From assembly GCF_036017035.1 (NCBI RefSeq), contig NZ_JAYXHS010000004.1, positions 496,001-560,000 of the forward strand: DNA of 64,000 nucleotides, written 5' to 3'. A program made the translations under genes and the position numbers. The first letter of the stretch is position 1; the number at the start of each line of letters is the position of its first letter. Below the pieces are notes generated by a model, which saw nothing but the letters and a program-made list of their open reading frames with translations, did not search any database and was not told the origin of the DNA. Shown one piece after another: positions 57,429 to 64,000 of this stretch. The stretch comes from Viridibacterium silvisoli. Its GTDB lineage: Bacteria; Pseudomonadota; Gammaproteobacteria; Burkholderiales; Rhodocyclaceae.

Positions 57429-58154
57429 ATGATTCATATGAAGAAAATGGTAGCAGCCGTTGCAATCGCTGCTGCTTCGGTTGGCGCGGCACAAGCCGAC
57501 ACGTACGTGTCGAACTTTGAGTTTGGCCTTTTGGCGGATGGAGGCCTGTTGAAGTCGAACGACAACAATCCTTTGTTTATGGAAACCTTGGCGACCGACC
57601 CATTTATCTGGACAGGCCCTAGTTCGAACGGCATTCAAGTTTGGGATGACGTTGCAATGGAAGCGAAAGTCCCTGGCAACGCCATTGTGGCTAATCTGCT
57701 GAACGGCGGCACTGTCACCAACTCCGTTTACGGCTCGTTCATGGGTCTGGTAAAGAACGCCGGTGTTACAGCAAGTTTCAGTCTGGATACCGCAGTGACG
57801 GGTGGCAGCAAGTACTTCTCGCTTGACTCCATTACAACTATTGCTGGCAAGACCAATGGCAATGCGACCGCAGGCCAGAATGCAGTCATTACCCTGTGGA
57901 AAGACGGCGTTCAAGTTGGCTCATGGAGTAACACGGTGATTGGCACTGCAACGACCATTGCTGTCGGCGATGCGTGGACCGTCACATCTCTGGCTGGTAT
58001 TGAAGCGGACACAGTCAAGATCTACTCGATCAAGGGTCAGCAATTCTTTGACAATATTCAGGTAACCGCTGTGCCGGAAGCCAGCACCTACGCCATGCTG
58101 CTGGCAGGCCTGGGCATGATCGGTGTAATCGCACGTCGTCGTACCAAGGCCTAA
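57429..58154 (+). CDS. PEP-CTERM sorting-domain protein
   Basis: 241-residue exported protein. A signal peptide (VAAVAIAAASVGAAQA) is followed by a Ser/Thr/Asn/Gly-rich beta-type body (YVSNFEFGLLADGGLLK, YFSLDSITTIAGKTNGN, FFDNIQVTA). The C-terminal sorting signal is VPEASTYAMLLAGLGMIGVIARRR: PEP-like motif, one helix, and a basic end. An exosortase elsewhere in the genome should cleave it and deliver the protein to the surface or exopolysaccharide. GGAGAG lies 5 bases before ATG 57429. Base composition is less GC-rich than its neighbours. Confidence 0.9.
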   Translation: MIHMKKMVAAVAIAAASVGAAQADTYVSNFEFGLLADGGLLKSNDNNPLFMETLATDPFIWTGPSSNGIQVWDDVAMEAKVPGNAIVANLLNGGTVTNSVYGSFMGLVKNAGVTASFSLDTAVTGGSKYFSLDSITTIAGKTNGNATAGQNAVITLWKDGVQVGSWSNTVIGTATTIAVGDAWTVTSLAGIEADTVKIYSIKGQQFFDNIQVTAVPEASTYAMLLAGLGMIGVIARRRTKA

Positions 58155-58176
58155 GCAATACACCTTACCGCAAAGC

Positions 58177-58209
58177 AAAGCGCCCATCCTGCAAAGGATG
58201 GGCGCTTTT
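58177..58209. terminator. Bidirectional terminator between PEP-CTERM gene and recN
   Basis: AAAGCGCCCATCCT, a GCAA loop and its exact complement, followed by TTTT. It ends both convergent genes. Confidence 0.9.
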
Positions 58210-58238
58210 CATTGGGCTCTACTGAATTGCTTTGACGG

Positions 58239-59894
58239 CTAGACGCCCAACAACTCCGCTGCATGACTTCGCGTGGTCTCGGTGATGTTCACGCCGCCCA
58301 GCATGCGGGCGATTTCCTCGATACGACCGTCCTGGTCGAGATCCACCAAGCGCGAGTAGGTTTGTCCGTCGCGGTTTTCCTTGGCGACTTTCCATTGCCA
58401 GTTCGCCTGTGCGGCAACTTGCGGCAAGTGGGTCACGCATAGCACCTGGCGAATGCTGCCGAGCTCGCGCAGGCGACGGCCGACGATTTCTGCGACGCTG
58501 CCGCCGATGCCGACATCCACCTCGTCGAAGATAAGGGTGGGCACGGCTTGTGAGGCGCTGGCGATGACCTGGATCGACAGGCCGATACGCGACAGTTCGC
58601 CGCCGGATGCAACCTTGGCGAGTGGCCGCAGGGGCTGGCTGGGATTGGCAGCGACCTGGAACTCGATCTTTTCCAGCCCGTGTGCGCTGCCCTCCTCTTC
58701 CGCTTGCAGCGCGATCTCGAAGCGGCCGCCTGCCATGGCGAGTTCCTGCATGGCCTCGGTGACGCCTACACTGAGTTTCTTCGCAGCGGCAGCGCGTTTG
58801 CTGGAAAGCTGGTCGGCGGATTTGCGGAATGCTGCCTCAGCAACCCGCTCGCGCTCAGCCAGGAGGGCTGGATCACCCATGGCCGTAAGGCTGTCGAGAC
58901 GGGCTAGGCTCTCGGCGAGGAGGCCTGGCAAGTCTTCCGGCTGGACACGGTACTTGCGCGTCACCTGCATGACGTCGGCAATGCGCTGATCCAGCTGGGC
59001 GAGACGTTCGGGGTCGAGGTCGACACGATCCTGATAGCGTTTGAGCGCGTGGCCGGCCTCGTCCATGCGGATGGAGGCTTCGCTCAATAGTTCGGCGATG
59101 TCCTTGAGCGCGGGATCAAACTCTGCAAGTTCGAATAGTCGGACGACCAGGCGTTCGGTCTGCGCTGCGAGCGGTTGATCACCCTCGCTGACAGCTTCAA
59201 GTGCCGTGCCCACCCCTTCGAGCAGACTGGCCGCATGAGTCAGGCGGGCATGCTCCTGATTGAGGGGCTCCCATTCGCCGGCGCCGAAGTTGAGGCCTTC
59301 GAGTTCCTGCACCTGGAAGCTGAGCATCTCCTGCTCGCGCGCCAGCCCGGCTTGCTGTTGCTGTGCCTCTTCGCGTGCCTTGCGCGCAGCAACCAGCTCG
59401 CGCCAGAGTCTGCCGACCTCTTTCGCCAGCACACCGAGACCGGCATGATCGTCCAGCAGCGTGCGTTGTGCATCCGGCCGCAGCAAGGCTTGATGCGCAT
59501 GTTGCCCGTGGATGTCGGCGAGGAACTCGCCCAGCTCGCGCAACTGTGTCGCGGTCGCGGGCATGCCATTGATGTAGGCGCGCGAACGGCCACCGCTGTC
59601 GACAACACGACGCACGAGCAGGCCATCGTCTCCTGCCTCGAGATCCTGGCTCGTCAGCCAGGGGCCGACAGGTGAATCGGTGGCGAGCTCGAATTCGGCA
59701 GCAAGATCAGCCTTGTCACAACCCGTGCGCACGACGCCGGCATCGGCGCGCTCGCCCAGCAGAAGCGACAAGGCGTCGAGCAGGATGGATTTGCCCGCGC
59801 CCGTCTCGCCAGTCAGCGCACCGAAGCCTGTGCGGAAATCAAGTTCGAGACGATCGACGAGGACGAAATCGGAGATGAGTAGGCGACGCAGCAT
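58239..59894 (-). CDS. recN: DNA repair protein RecN
   Basis: 551-residue SMC-like ATPase for double-strand break repair. The N-terminal head begins MLRRLLISDFVLVDRLELDF and has Walker A GETGAGKS. A coiled-coil arm occupies the middle (LLPTSF-type heptads around 160-370). The C-terminal head has the signature VASGGELSRIGLSIQV, Walker B TLIFDEVDVGIGG and VTHLPQVAAQA. Typical length. It follows nadK on the same strand with a 122-base gap. Confidence 0.96.
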   Translation of the reverse strand: MLRRLLISDFVLVDRLELDFRTGFGALTGETGAGKSILLDALSLLLGERADAGVVRTGCDKADLAAEFELATDSPVGPWLTSQDLEAGDDGLLVRRVVDSGGRSRAYINGMPATATQLRELGEFLADIHGQHAHQALLRPDAQRTLLDDHAGLGVLAKEVGRLWRELVAARKAREEAQQQQAGLAREQEMLSFQVQELEGLNFGAGEWEPLNQEHARLTHAASLLEGVGTALEAVSEGDQPLAAQTERLVVRLFELAEFDPALKDIAELLSEASIRMDEAGHALKRYQDRVDLDPERLAQLDQRIADVMQVTRKYRVQPEDLPGLLAESLARLDSLTAMGDPALLAERERVAEAAFRKSADQLSSKRAAAAKKLSVGVTEAMQELAMAGGRFEIALQAEEEGSAHGLEKIEFQVAANPSQPLRPLAKVASGGELSRIGLSIQVIASASQAVPTLIFDEVDVGIGGSVAEIVGRRLRELGSIRQVLCVTHLPQVAAQANWQWKVAKENRDGQTYSRLVDLDQDGRIEEIARMLGGVNITETTRSHAAELLGV

Positions 59895-60001
59895 GGAGTG
59901 ATCGTGAGTTCGAGCAGGCGCTCATTCTAACGTAGCGGGCTGACCCGCAAGACGACACCGGAGCGTTCGCCTCGCTCGGAGGAACTCCAGCATTCAGGAG
60001 A

Positions 60002-60028
60002 AGCCCTTCGGCAGGCTCAGGACAGGCG
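60002..60028. repeat. Short dispersed-type repeat at the nadK 3' end
   Basis: AGCCCTTCGGCAGGCTCAGGACAGGC belongs by sight to the CCTTCGACAGGCTCAGGAC-type element common in many bacterial genomes. The nadK stop codon (60017-60019) lies inside it. Confidence 0.6.
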
Positions 60029-60925
60029 CGGCGTGGAACTCCAATGCAGCTTTTCACGCAATACGGCGAAGTAGCTGTAGCCCGGTGGATGCAACAGGGT
60101 CACGGACTGATCGGAGCGACGCACGCGCACACAATCGCCGCCGTGCGCATCGAACAAGGTCTGGCCGTCGTAGTGGATGCGTGCGTCATGCGGCGCGACA
60201 ATACGGATGTCCACAACACTATCGTGCGACAGGGCGATGGGGCGGTAGGTCAGGCCGTGTGGCGACAGTGGCACCAGCACCATGCCAGCCAGACGCGGAT
60301 GCAGGATGGGGCCGTTGGCCGACAGCGCGTAGGCAGTCGAGCCGGTAGGTGTGGCCACGATGACACCGTCCGAGCGCTGCGAGTAGATGTATTCGCCGTC
60401 GACGGTGAGTTCGAACTCGATCATGCGGCCGATTTCACCGCGGCTGGCCACAACGTCGTTCAGGGCCAGGGAAGTGAACACCGGTACGCCATCGCGCAAG
60501 ACTTCGGCCTCGAGCAATGCACGGCGTTCACGCAGATACTGCCCGTCGAGAATTTCGCCCACGCGCTCCAGCATTTCGTCGCGGCCGATATCCGTCAGGA
60601 AACCCAGGCGCCCCTGGTTGATTCCCAGCAAAGGCACGGTATTGACGGCCAGCCGACGCGCCGCTGCCAGCAAGGTGCCGTCGCCCCCGAGCACGATCGC
60701 GAGATCCGCCTTTTCGGCGATCTGCTCGAACGTCACGGCTCGTGCACCGCCGACGCCGCCGACGACGCGCGAGGTGTCTTCATCAACCAGAACGCTGACG
60801 CCACGAGTCTGCAGGAAGGCAGACAGACGCCCGAGCGCTTCGGCCACGCTGGCACTCTGGTACTTGCCGACGAGCGCAACGGTGCGGAAATCGCACGCAG
60901 ACTCGCTTAATGACTCTTTTTCCAT
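60017..60925 (-). CDS. nadK: NAD kinase
   Basis: 302 residues. Phosphorylates NAD to NADP. Family motifs: VALVGKYQSASVAEAL, the GGDGT motif in LAIVLGGDGTLLAAARRL, NQGRLGFLTDI, ALNDVVASRGEIGRMIEFEL and the glycine-rich TPTGSTAYALSANGPI. Start: ATG 60925 is preferred, since homologues begin a few residues before the first strand; ATG 60943 is also in frame. The 3' end runs into a dispersed repeat that provides the stop. Confidence 0.95.
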   Translation of the reverse strand: MEKESLSESACDFRTVALVGKYQSASVAEALGRLSAFLQTRGVSVLVDEDTSRVVGGVGGARAVTFEQIAEKADLAIVLGGDGTLLAAARRLAVNTVPLLGINQGRLGFLTDIGRDEMLERVGEILDGQYLRERRALLEAEVLRDGVPVFTSLALNDVVASRGEIGRMIEFELTVDGEYIYSQRSDGVIVATPTGSTAYALSANGPILHPRLAGMVLVPLSPHGLTYRPIALSHDSVVDIRIVAPHDARIHYDGQTLFDAHGGDCVRVRRSDQSVTLLHPPGYSYFAVLREKLHWSSTPRLS

Positions 60926-61073
60926 TCCCGGATTTAACCACATGCTTCAGCGCTGTCCACCGCCAAAAGACTGATAATGAAAAGCCCAGCGCATCGACAA
61001 CCGTCAATCGACCGCGCTGTGCGGCCCCTGCAAACTCACATAAAATCGGCCTACGCTCACCCGGACCCCTCAG

Positions 61074-62102
61074 ATGAACCAGCTTGACCAGCGCGCCCGC
61101 ATCCTGATGAAGACTCTCGTTGAGCGCTATATCAGCGAGGGCCAGCCCGTCGGGTCGCGTGCGCTGTCGCGCCAGTCCGGGCTGGAGTTGTCGCCCGCGA
61201 CGATCCGCAACGTCATGGCCGACCTGGAAGAGCTCGGGCTCATCACCAGCCCTCACACCTCGGCGGGGCGCATCCCGACGCCATTGGGCTACAGACTCTT
61301 CGTCGACACATTGCTGACGGTCAAACCACTGGAACAGGACGAGGTGCGCGAGCTCAAGAGCCATTTCGTACCGCACGAGCCCAAGCGCGTCATCTCTGCT
61401 GCGTCGCAGCTCCTGTCGGAGCTGACGCAGTTCGCCGGCGTCGTCGTCGCGCCGCGCAAAGAGGCCGACAAGGTTCGCCAGATCGAGTTCGTCAGCCTCT
61501 CTGAGACGCGCGTACTGCTGATCATCGTGACACTGTCGGGCGATGTGCAGAACCGCATCGTGCATACGCAACGAGCCTATTCGCCTGCCGAACTGGTGAC
61601 GGCAGCCAACTACCTCAACCACCATTGCGCCGGCCTTGGCTTCAGCGACATGCTCGGGCACCTGCGCGACGACCTCGTTCAACTGCGCGCAGACATGGCC
61701 GAATTGATGACCGCGACCATCAACGCCGGCAGCGAAGCCCTCGAAGAGAACACCGGCGCGTACGTGCTGTCTGGCGAGCGCAAGCTGCTCGAGGTGAACG
61801 ACCTCTCTTCCAATATGGGCCGCATGCGCGAGCTGTTCAGGCTGTTCGAGCAGAAGTCCGGCCTGCTGCAACTGCTTGATCAGTCACACCGCGCCGAGGG
61901 CGTGCAGATCTTCATCGGTGGCGAGTCCGGTATCAATTCGCTCGACGAATGCAGTGTCGTGACCGCGCCTTACGAAGTCGATGGCCAGATCGTCGGCACG
62001 CTCGGCGTTATCGGCCCGACCCGCATGGCCTATGAGCGCGTCATTCCCATCGTGGACATCACGGCCAAGTTGCTGAGCGGCGCGCTGTCAAATAACGCCT
62101 GA
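61074..62102 (+). CDS. hrcA: Heat-inducible transcription repressor HrcA
   Basis: 342 residues. Represses groE/dnaK-type genes by binding CIRCE sites. The winged-helix N-terminus includes LDQRARILMKTLVERYISEGQPVGSRALSRQSGLELSPATIRNVMADLEELGLITSPHTSAGRIPTPLGYR. The GAF-like and inserted dimerisation domains follow, with IFIGGESGINSLDECSVV and GTLGVIGPTRMAYERVIP. No CIRCE element is visible in its own upstream region. It diverges from nadK. Confidence 0.97.
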   Translation: MNQLDQRARILMKTLVERYISEGQPVGSRALSRQSGLELSPATIRNVMADLEELGLITSPHTSAGRIPTPLGYRLFVDTLLTVKPLEQDEVRELKSHFVPHEPKRVISAASQLLSELTQFAGVVVAPRKEADKVRQIEFVSLSETRVLLIIVTLSGDVQNRIVHTQRAYSPAELVTAANYLNHHCAGLGFSDMLGHLRDDLVQLRADMAELMTATINAGSEALEENTGAYVLSGERKLLEVNDLSSNMGRMRELFRLFEQKSGLLQLLDQSHRAEGVQIFIGGESGINSLDECSVVTAPYEVDGQIVGTLGVIGPTRMAYERVIPIVDITAKLLSGALSNNA

Positions 62103-62182
62103 ACCGAACGCCAGGACGGCTGCCGCCCCGGCATGCCACTGCCGCAAGCCAGCCCCCAAAGATCACAGACTCCCGAACCTCG

Positions 62183-63280
62183 ATGCCCCGCTTCCTCCCC
62201 GAACCCAAGCACGACCACAGCACGCCACCCGCCATCGGCATCCTGCTGATCAACCTGGGCACGCCTGCAGCGGCGACCGCCAAGGCGGTGAAGCCCTACC
62301 TCAAGCAGTTTCTCTCCGACCCGCGCGTGGTCGAAATTCCACGTGCCGCCTGGTGGCTGATTCTCAACGGCATCATCCTCAATACGCGCCCGAAAGCTTC
62401 CGCAGAAAAGTACGCCAAGGTCTGGAACACGGAAGGCTCACCCCTGCGGGTGCATACCGAGAAACAGGCCAAGCTGGTACAGGGATTCTTCTCGCATGCA
62501 GGACAAACGCAGGTGTTGGTGGATTACGCCATGCGCTACGGCAAGCCAGGCATCGATGAGGGCTTGCGTCGCCTGAAGGAGCGAGGTTGCACGCGCATCC
62601 TGACGCTGCCGCTCTATCCACAATATGCGGCGAGCACCACGGCCAGTACCTTCGATGCCATCGCGGACAGCTTCAGGCGGATGCGCAACCTGCCGGAGCT
62701 GCGCATGGTTCGCAGCTTTCACGACGATGCGGGCTACATCCGTGCGCTCGCGGCAAGCGTGCAGAAGCATTGGGAAGTGAACGGCCGCGCCGAGAAACTC
62801 GTGATGAGTTTTCACGGCGTCCCGCGCTTCACACGCGACAAGGGCGACCCATATTTCTTTGAATGCCAGGAAACGGCGCGCCTGCTCGTAGAGCAACTGG
62901 GACTCAAGCCGGAGCAGTATGTCGTCACCTTCCAGTCACGCTTCGGCAAAGCCGAATGGCTCAAGCCCTACACGCAAGCTACGCTGGAGAAAATGGCCAA
63001 GGACGGCGTGAAGACGGTCGACGTCATCTGCCCGGGTTTCGTTGCGGACTGCCTCGAAACGCTCGAGGAAATTGCCATCGAGGTACGCTCGGCCTTCATT
63101 GCAAATGGCGGCAAAGCCCTCAACTACATCCCGTGCCTCAATGAACGGCACGATTTCATCAACGCGCTGGTCAACCTGTGCTCTCGTCACATGCAGGACT
63201 GGCTCGCCCAACCCGTACCCGATGCGGCGGCACTGAAAGCCATCGCTGCGCGTGCAAACTCCTTAGGAGCCAAGAACTGA
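62183..63280 (+). CDS. hemH: Ferrochelatase
   Basis: 365 residues. Inserts Fe2+ into protoporphyrin IX as the last step of heme synthesis. Conserved features: GILLINLGTP, FLSDPRVVEIPR, ILTLPLYPQYAASTTAS, the active-site HGVP in MSFHGVPRFTRDKGDPYF, TFQSRFGKAEWLKPYT and VICPGFVADCLETLEEI with the catalytic Glu. The stop overlaps the next gene's start. Confidence 0.97.
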   Translation: MPRFLPEPKHDHSTPPAIGILLINLGTPAAATAKAVKPYLKQFLSDPRVVEIPRAAWWLILNGIILNTRPKASAEKYAKVWNTEGSPLRVHTEKQAKLVQGFFSHAGQTQVLVDYAMRYGKPGIDEGLRRLKERGCTRILTLPLYPQYAASTTASTFDAIADSFRRMRNLPELRMVRSFHDDAGYIRALAASVQKHWEVNGRAEKLVMSFHGVPRFTRDKGDPYFFECQETARLLVEQLGLKPEQYVVTFQSRFGKAEWLKPYTQATLEKMAKDGVKTVDVICPGFVADCLETLEEIAIEVRSAFIANGGKALNYIPCLNERHDFINALVNLCSRHMQDWLAQPVPDAAALKAIAARANSLGAKN

Positions 63281-63651
63281 TGCTGAAACTTCTCGCCCGC
63301 TGGGCCCTGAATGCGCTCGCACTGATGGTCCTGCCCGCCCTGATCAGTTCGATCACGGTCGCCGGCTTCGTACCGGCTCTCGTTGCCGCACTGGTGATCG
63401 GCCTGCTCAATGCGTTGTTGCGACCGATCCTGCTGATCCTCACCCTGCCGGTGACCATCGTGAGTCTTGGCATCTTCGCGCTGGTGATAAACGGCCTGTT
63501 GTTCTGGGCCGCGTCCGGTCTCGTGCCGGGTGTGCACATTGCCGGCTTCTGGGGCGCTTTCTGGGGCGCTATCGTCTACAGCGTGTTGAGCTGGCTGGTC
63601 GACATGGCGCTTGGCGATGCGCGCCCGCAAATGCGTATCGGCAGGAACTAA
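63280..63651 (+). CDS. Phage-holin-4-like small membrane protein
   Basis: 123 residues with about four membrane helices (WALNALALMVLPALISS, VAALVIGLLNALLRPILLILTLPVTIVSLGIFALVINGLLFWAA, AFWGAIVYSVLSWLV). The pattern LLNALLRPILLILTLPVTIVSLGIF defines the PF04020-like family, which despite its holin name is a common chromosomal membrane protein of unknown role. ATG 63280 overlaps the hemH TGA (TGATG), so it is co-translated. Confidence 0.85.
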   Translation: MLKLLARWALNALALMVLPALISSITVAGFVPALVAALVIGLLNALLRPILLILTLPVTIVSLGIFALVINGLLFWAASGLVPGVHIAGFWGAFWGAIVYSVLSWLVDMALGDARPQMRIGRN

Positions 63652-63697
63652 GGCCCCGCACGGCAGTAGCGCCAGCACTTCGCCCGGCCGGGTTGAA

Positions 63698-64000
63698 TCA
63701 GGCCAATAACTCCCAGCTCATCGGTGTGCCGCGCTTGATGTCGTGCGCGGCACGGCGCCCGGTGATGTGCTCCTGATGCTTCGGTGGCAAGCCCAGACCC
63801 GGGCGGATCGCACGCACATTGTCGGAAGTGAATACCTCCCCCGCCGCGATATCGCGCACGACGTACAGCGAACGGCGGAATACCAGCGATTCGCGCTCGC
63901 GTTCGGTTGCACCGAAGCGCACGATGCCCATGGCCTGGCGCGCCCGCTCCGTCTCGTCGACCAGCAGGCGCACCTCGTGTGGCTCCAGCGAAAACGCGCT
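63698..64000 (-). CDS. Pseudaminic/sialic acid synthase, C-terminal part (5' end outside window)
   Basis: The last ~100 residues of a PseI/NeuB-type synthase. The frame is open to the window edge, reading AFSLEPHEVRLLVDETERA. The C-terminal SAF antifreeze-like domain follows: RSLYVVRDIAAGEVFTSDNVRAIRPGLGLPPKHQEHITGRRAAHDIKRGTPMSWELL. These enzymes condense phosphoenolpyruvate with a modified hexose to make nonulosonic acids for flagellin or surface glycans. The IRPGLGLPPKH stretch favours PseI (pseudaminic acid), but NeuB cannot be excluded from this fragment. No neighbour within the window belongs to the pathway. Confidence 0.82.
   Translation of the reverse strand, partial: SAFSLEPHEVRLLVDETERARQAMGIVRFGATERERESLVFRRSLYVVRDIAAGEVFTSDNVRAIRPGLGLPPKHQEHITGRRAAHDIKRGTPMSWELLA

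Noticed and set aside
60944..61073. CIRCE operator upstream of hrcA
   Set aside because: No TTAGCACTC-N9-GAGTGCTAA-like sequence is present.
63280..63651. Phage holin as sign of a prophage
   Set aside because: The family name is misleading; this is a chromosomal membrane protein coupled to hemH with no phage genes nearby.

Overview
The window is a 64 kb piece of a high-GC Gram-negative chromosome, most probably a betaproteobacterium. The reasons are the rpsF-priB-rpsR-rplI order, pyrG followed by eno and ftsB, an urt-ure urea cluster, the PEP-CTERM surface protein, lipid A synthesis (lpxH) and the general look of the proteins. A Rhodocyclales- or Burkholderiales-like organism is my best guess, but no rRNA or other decisive marker is present. 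It looks like ordinary chromosome: I see no prophage, insertion sequence, integrase, CRISPR array, rRNA or tRNA gene.

Layout. 1-9.2 kb is housekeeping: the 3' end of proS, a lytic transglycosylase, a small lipoprotein, dnaB, the ribosomal operon rpsF-priB-rpsR-rplI, typA, an orphan ParA ATPase and cysS. 9.4-12.9 kb is a run of envelope genes: a TPR protein and an L,D-transpeptidase that share a C-terminal NTF2-like tail, followed by a periplasmic and a cytoplasmic cyclophilin. 13-18 kb holds lpxH, a GNAT, ftsB, eno, a Dabb protein and pyrG. 18.3-23.1 kb is a complete tripartite export operon (outer-membrane factor, adaptor, ATPase, permease). 23.1-25.2 kb has small accessory genes, including a nucleotidyltransferase-family gene broken by an in-frame amber codon. 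25.2-30 kb is a minus-strand lipid/envelope block (CFA-synthase-like methyltransferase, DUF2878, DUF1295, a DUF6134-like protein, lipocalin, esterase).

30.3-45.8 kb is a urea-scavenging island: urtABCDE (urea import), then ureD-A-GNAT-ureJ-ureB-ureC-ureE-osmC-ureF-ureG (nickel urease and its maturation). Between urt and ure, on the opposite strand, lies a membrane-free chemoreceptor-like protein with a LacI-type ligand-binding fold, a likely GAF-like middle and an MCP signalling tip. 46-50.3 kb carries flgK-flgL and a translationally coupled lipoprotein behind a good sigma-54 site. 50.6-64 kb holds a giant hrpA, a phoD-type phosphatase, a PEP-CTERM protein with its own sigma-54-like promoter, recN, nadK, hrcA, hemH, a small membrane protein and the 3' end of a pseudaminic/sialic-acid synthase gene, the latter consistent with a flagellated, glycan-decorated cell.

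The most unusual theme is short dispersed palindromes. At least four or five REP-like families occur. They lie between genes (26.8, 30.1, 35.4, 36.2, 41.6, 43.4, 55.2 kb), and also inside the hrpA reading frame, where they are translated as two low-complexity inserts; one more supplies the nadK stop codon. The soluble receptor next to the urea genes and the in-frame palindromes in hrpA are the two items I would look at first.
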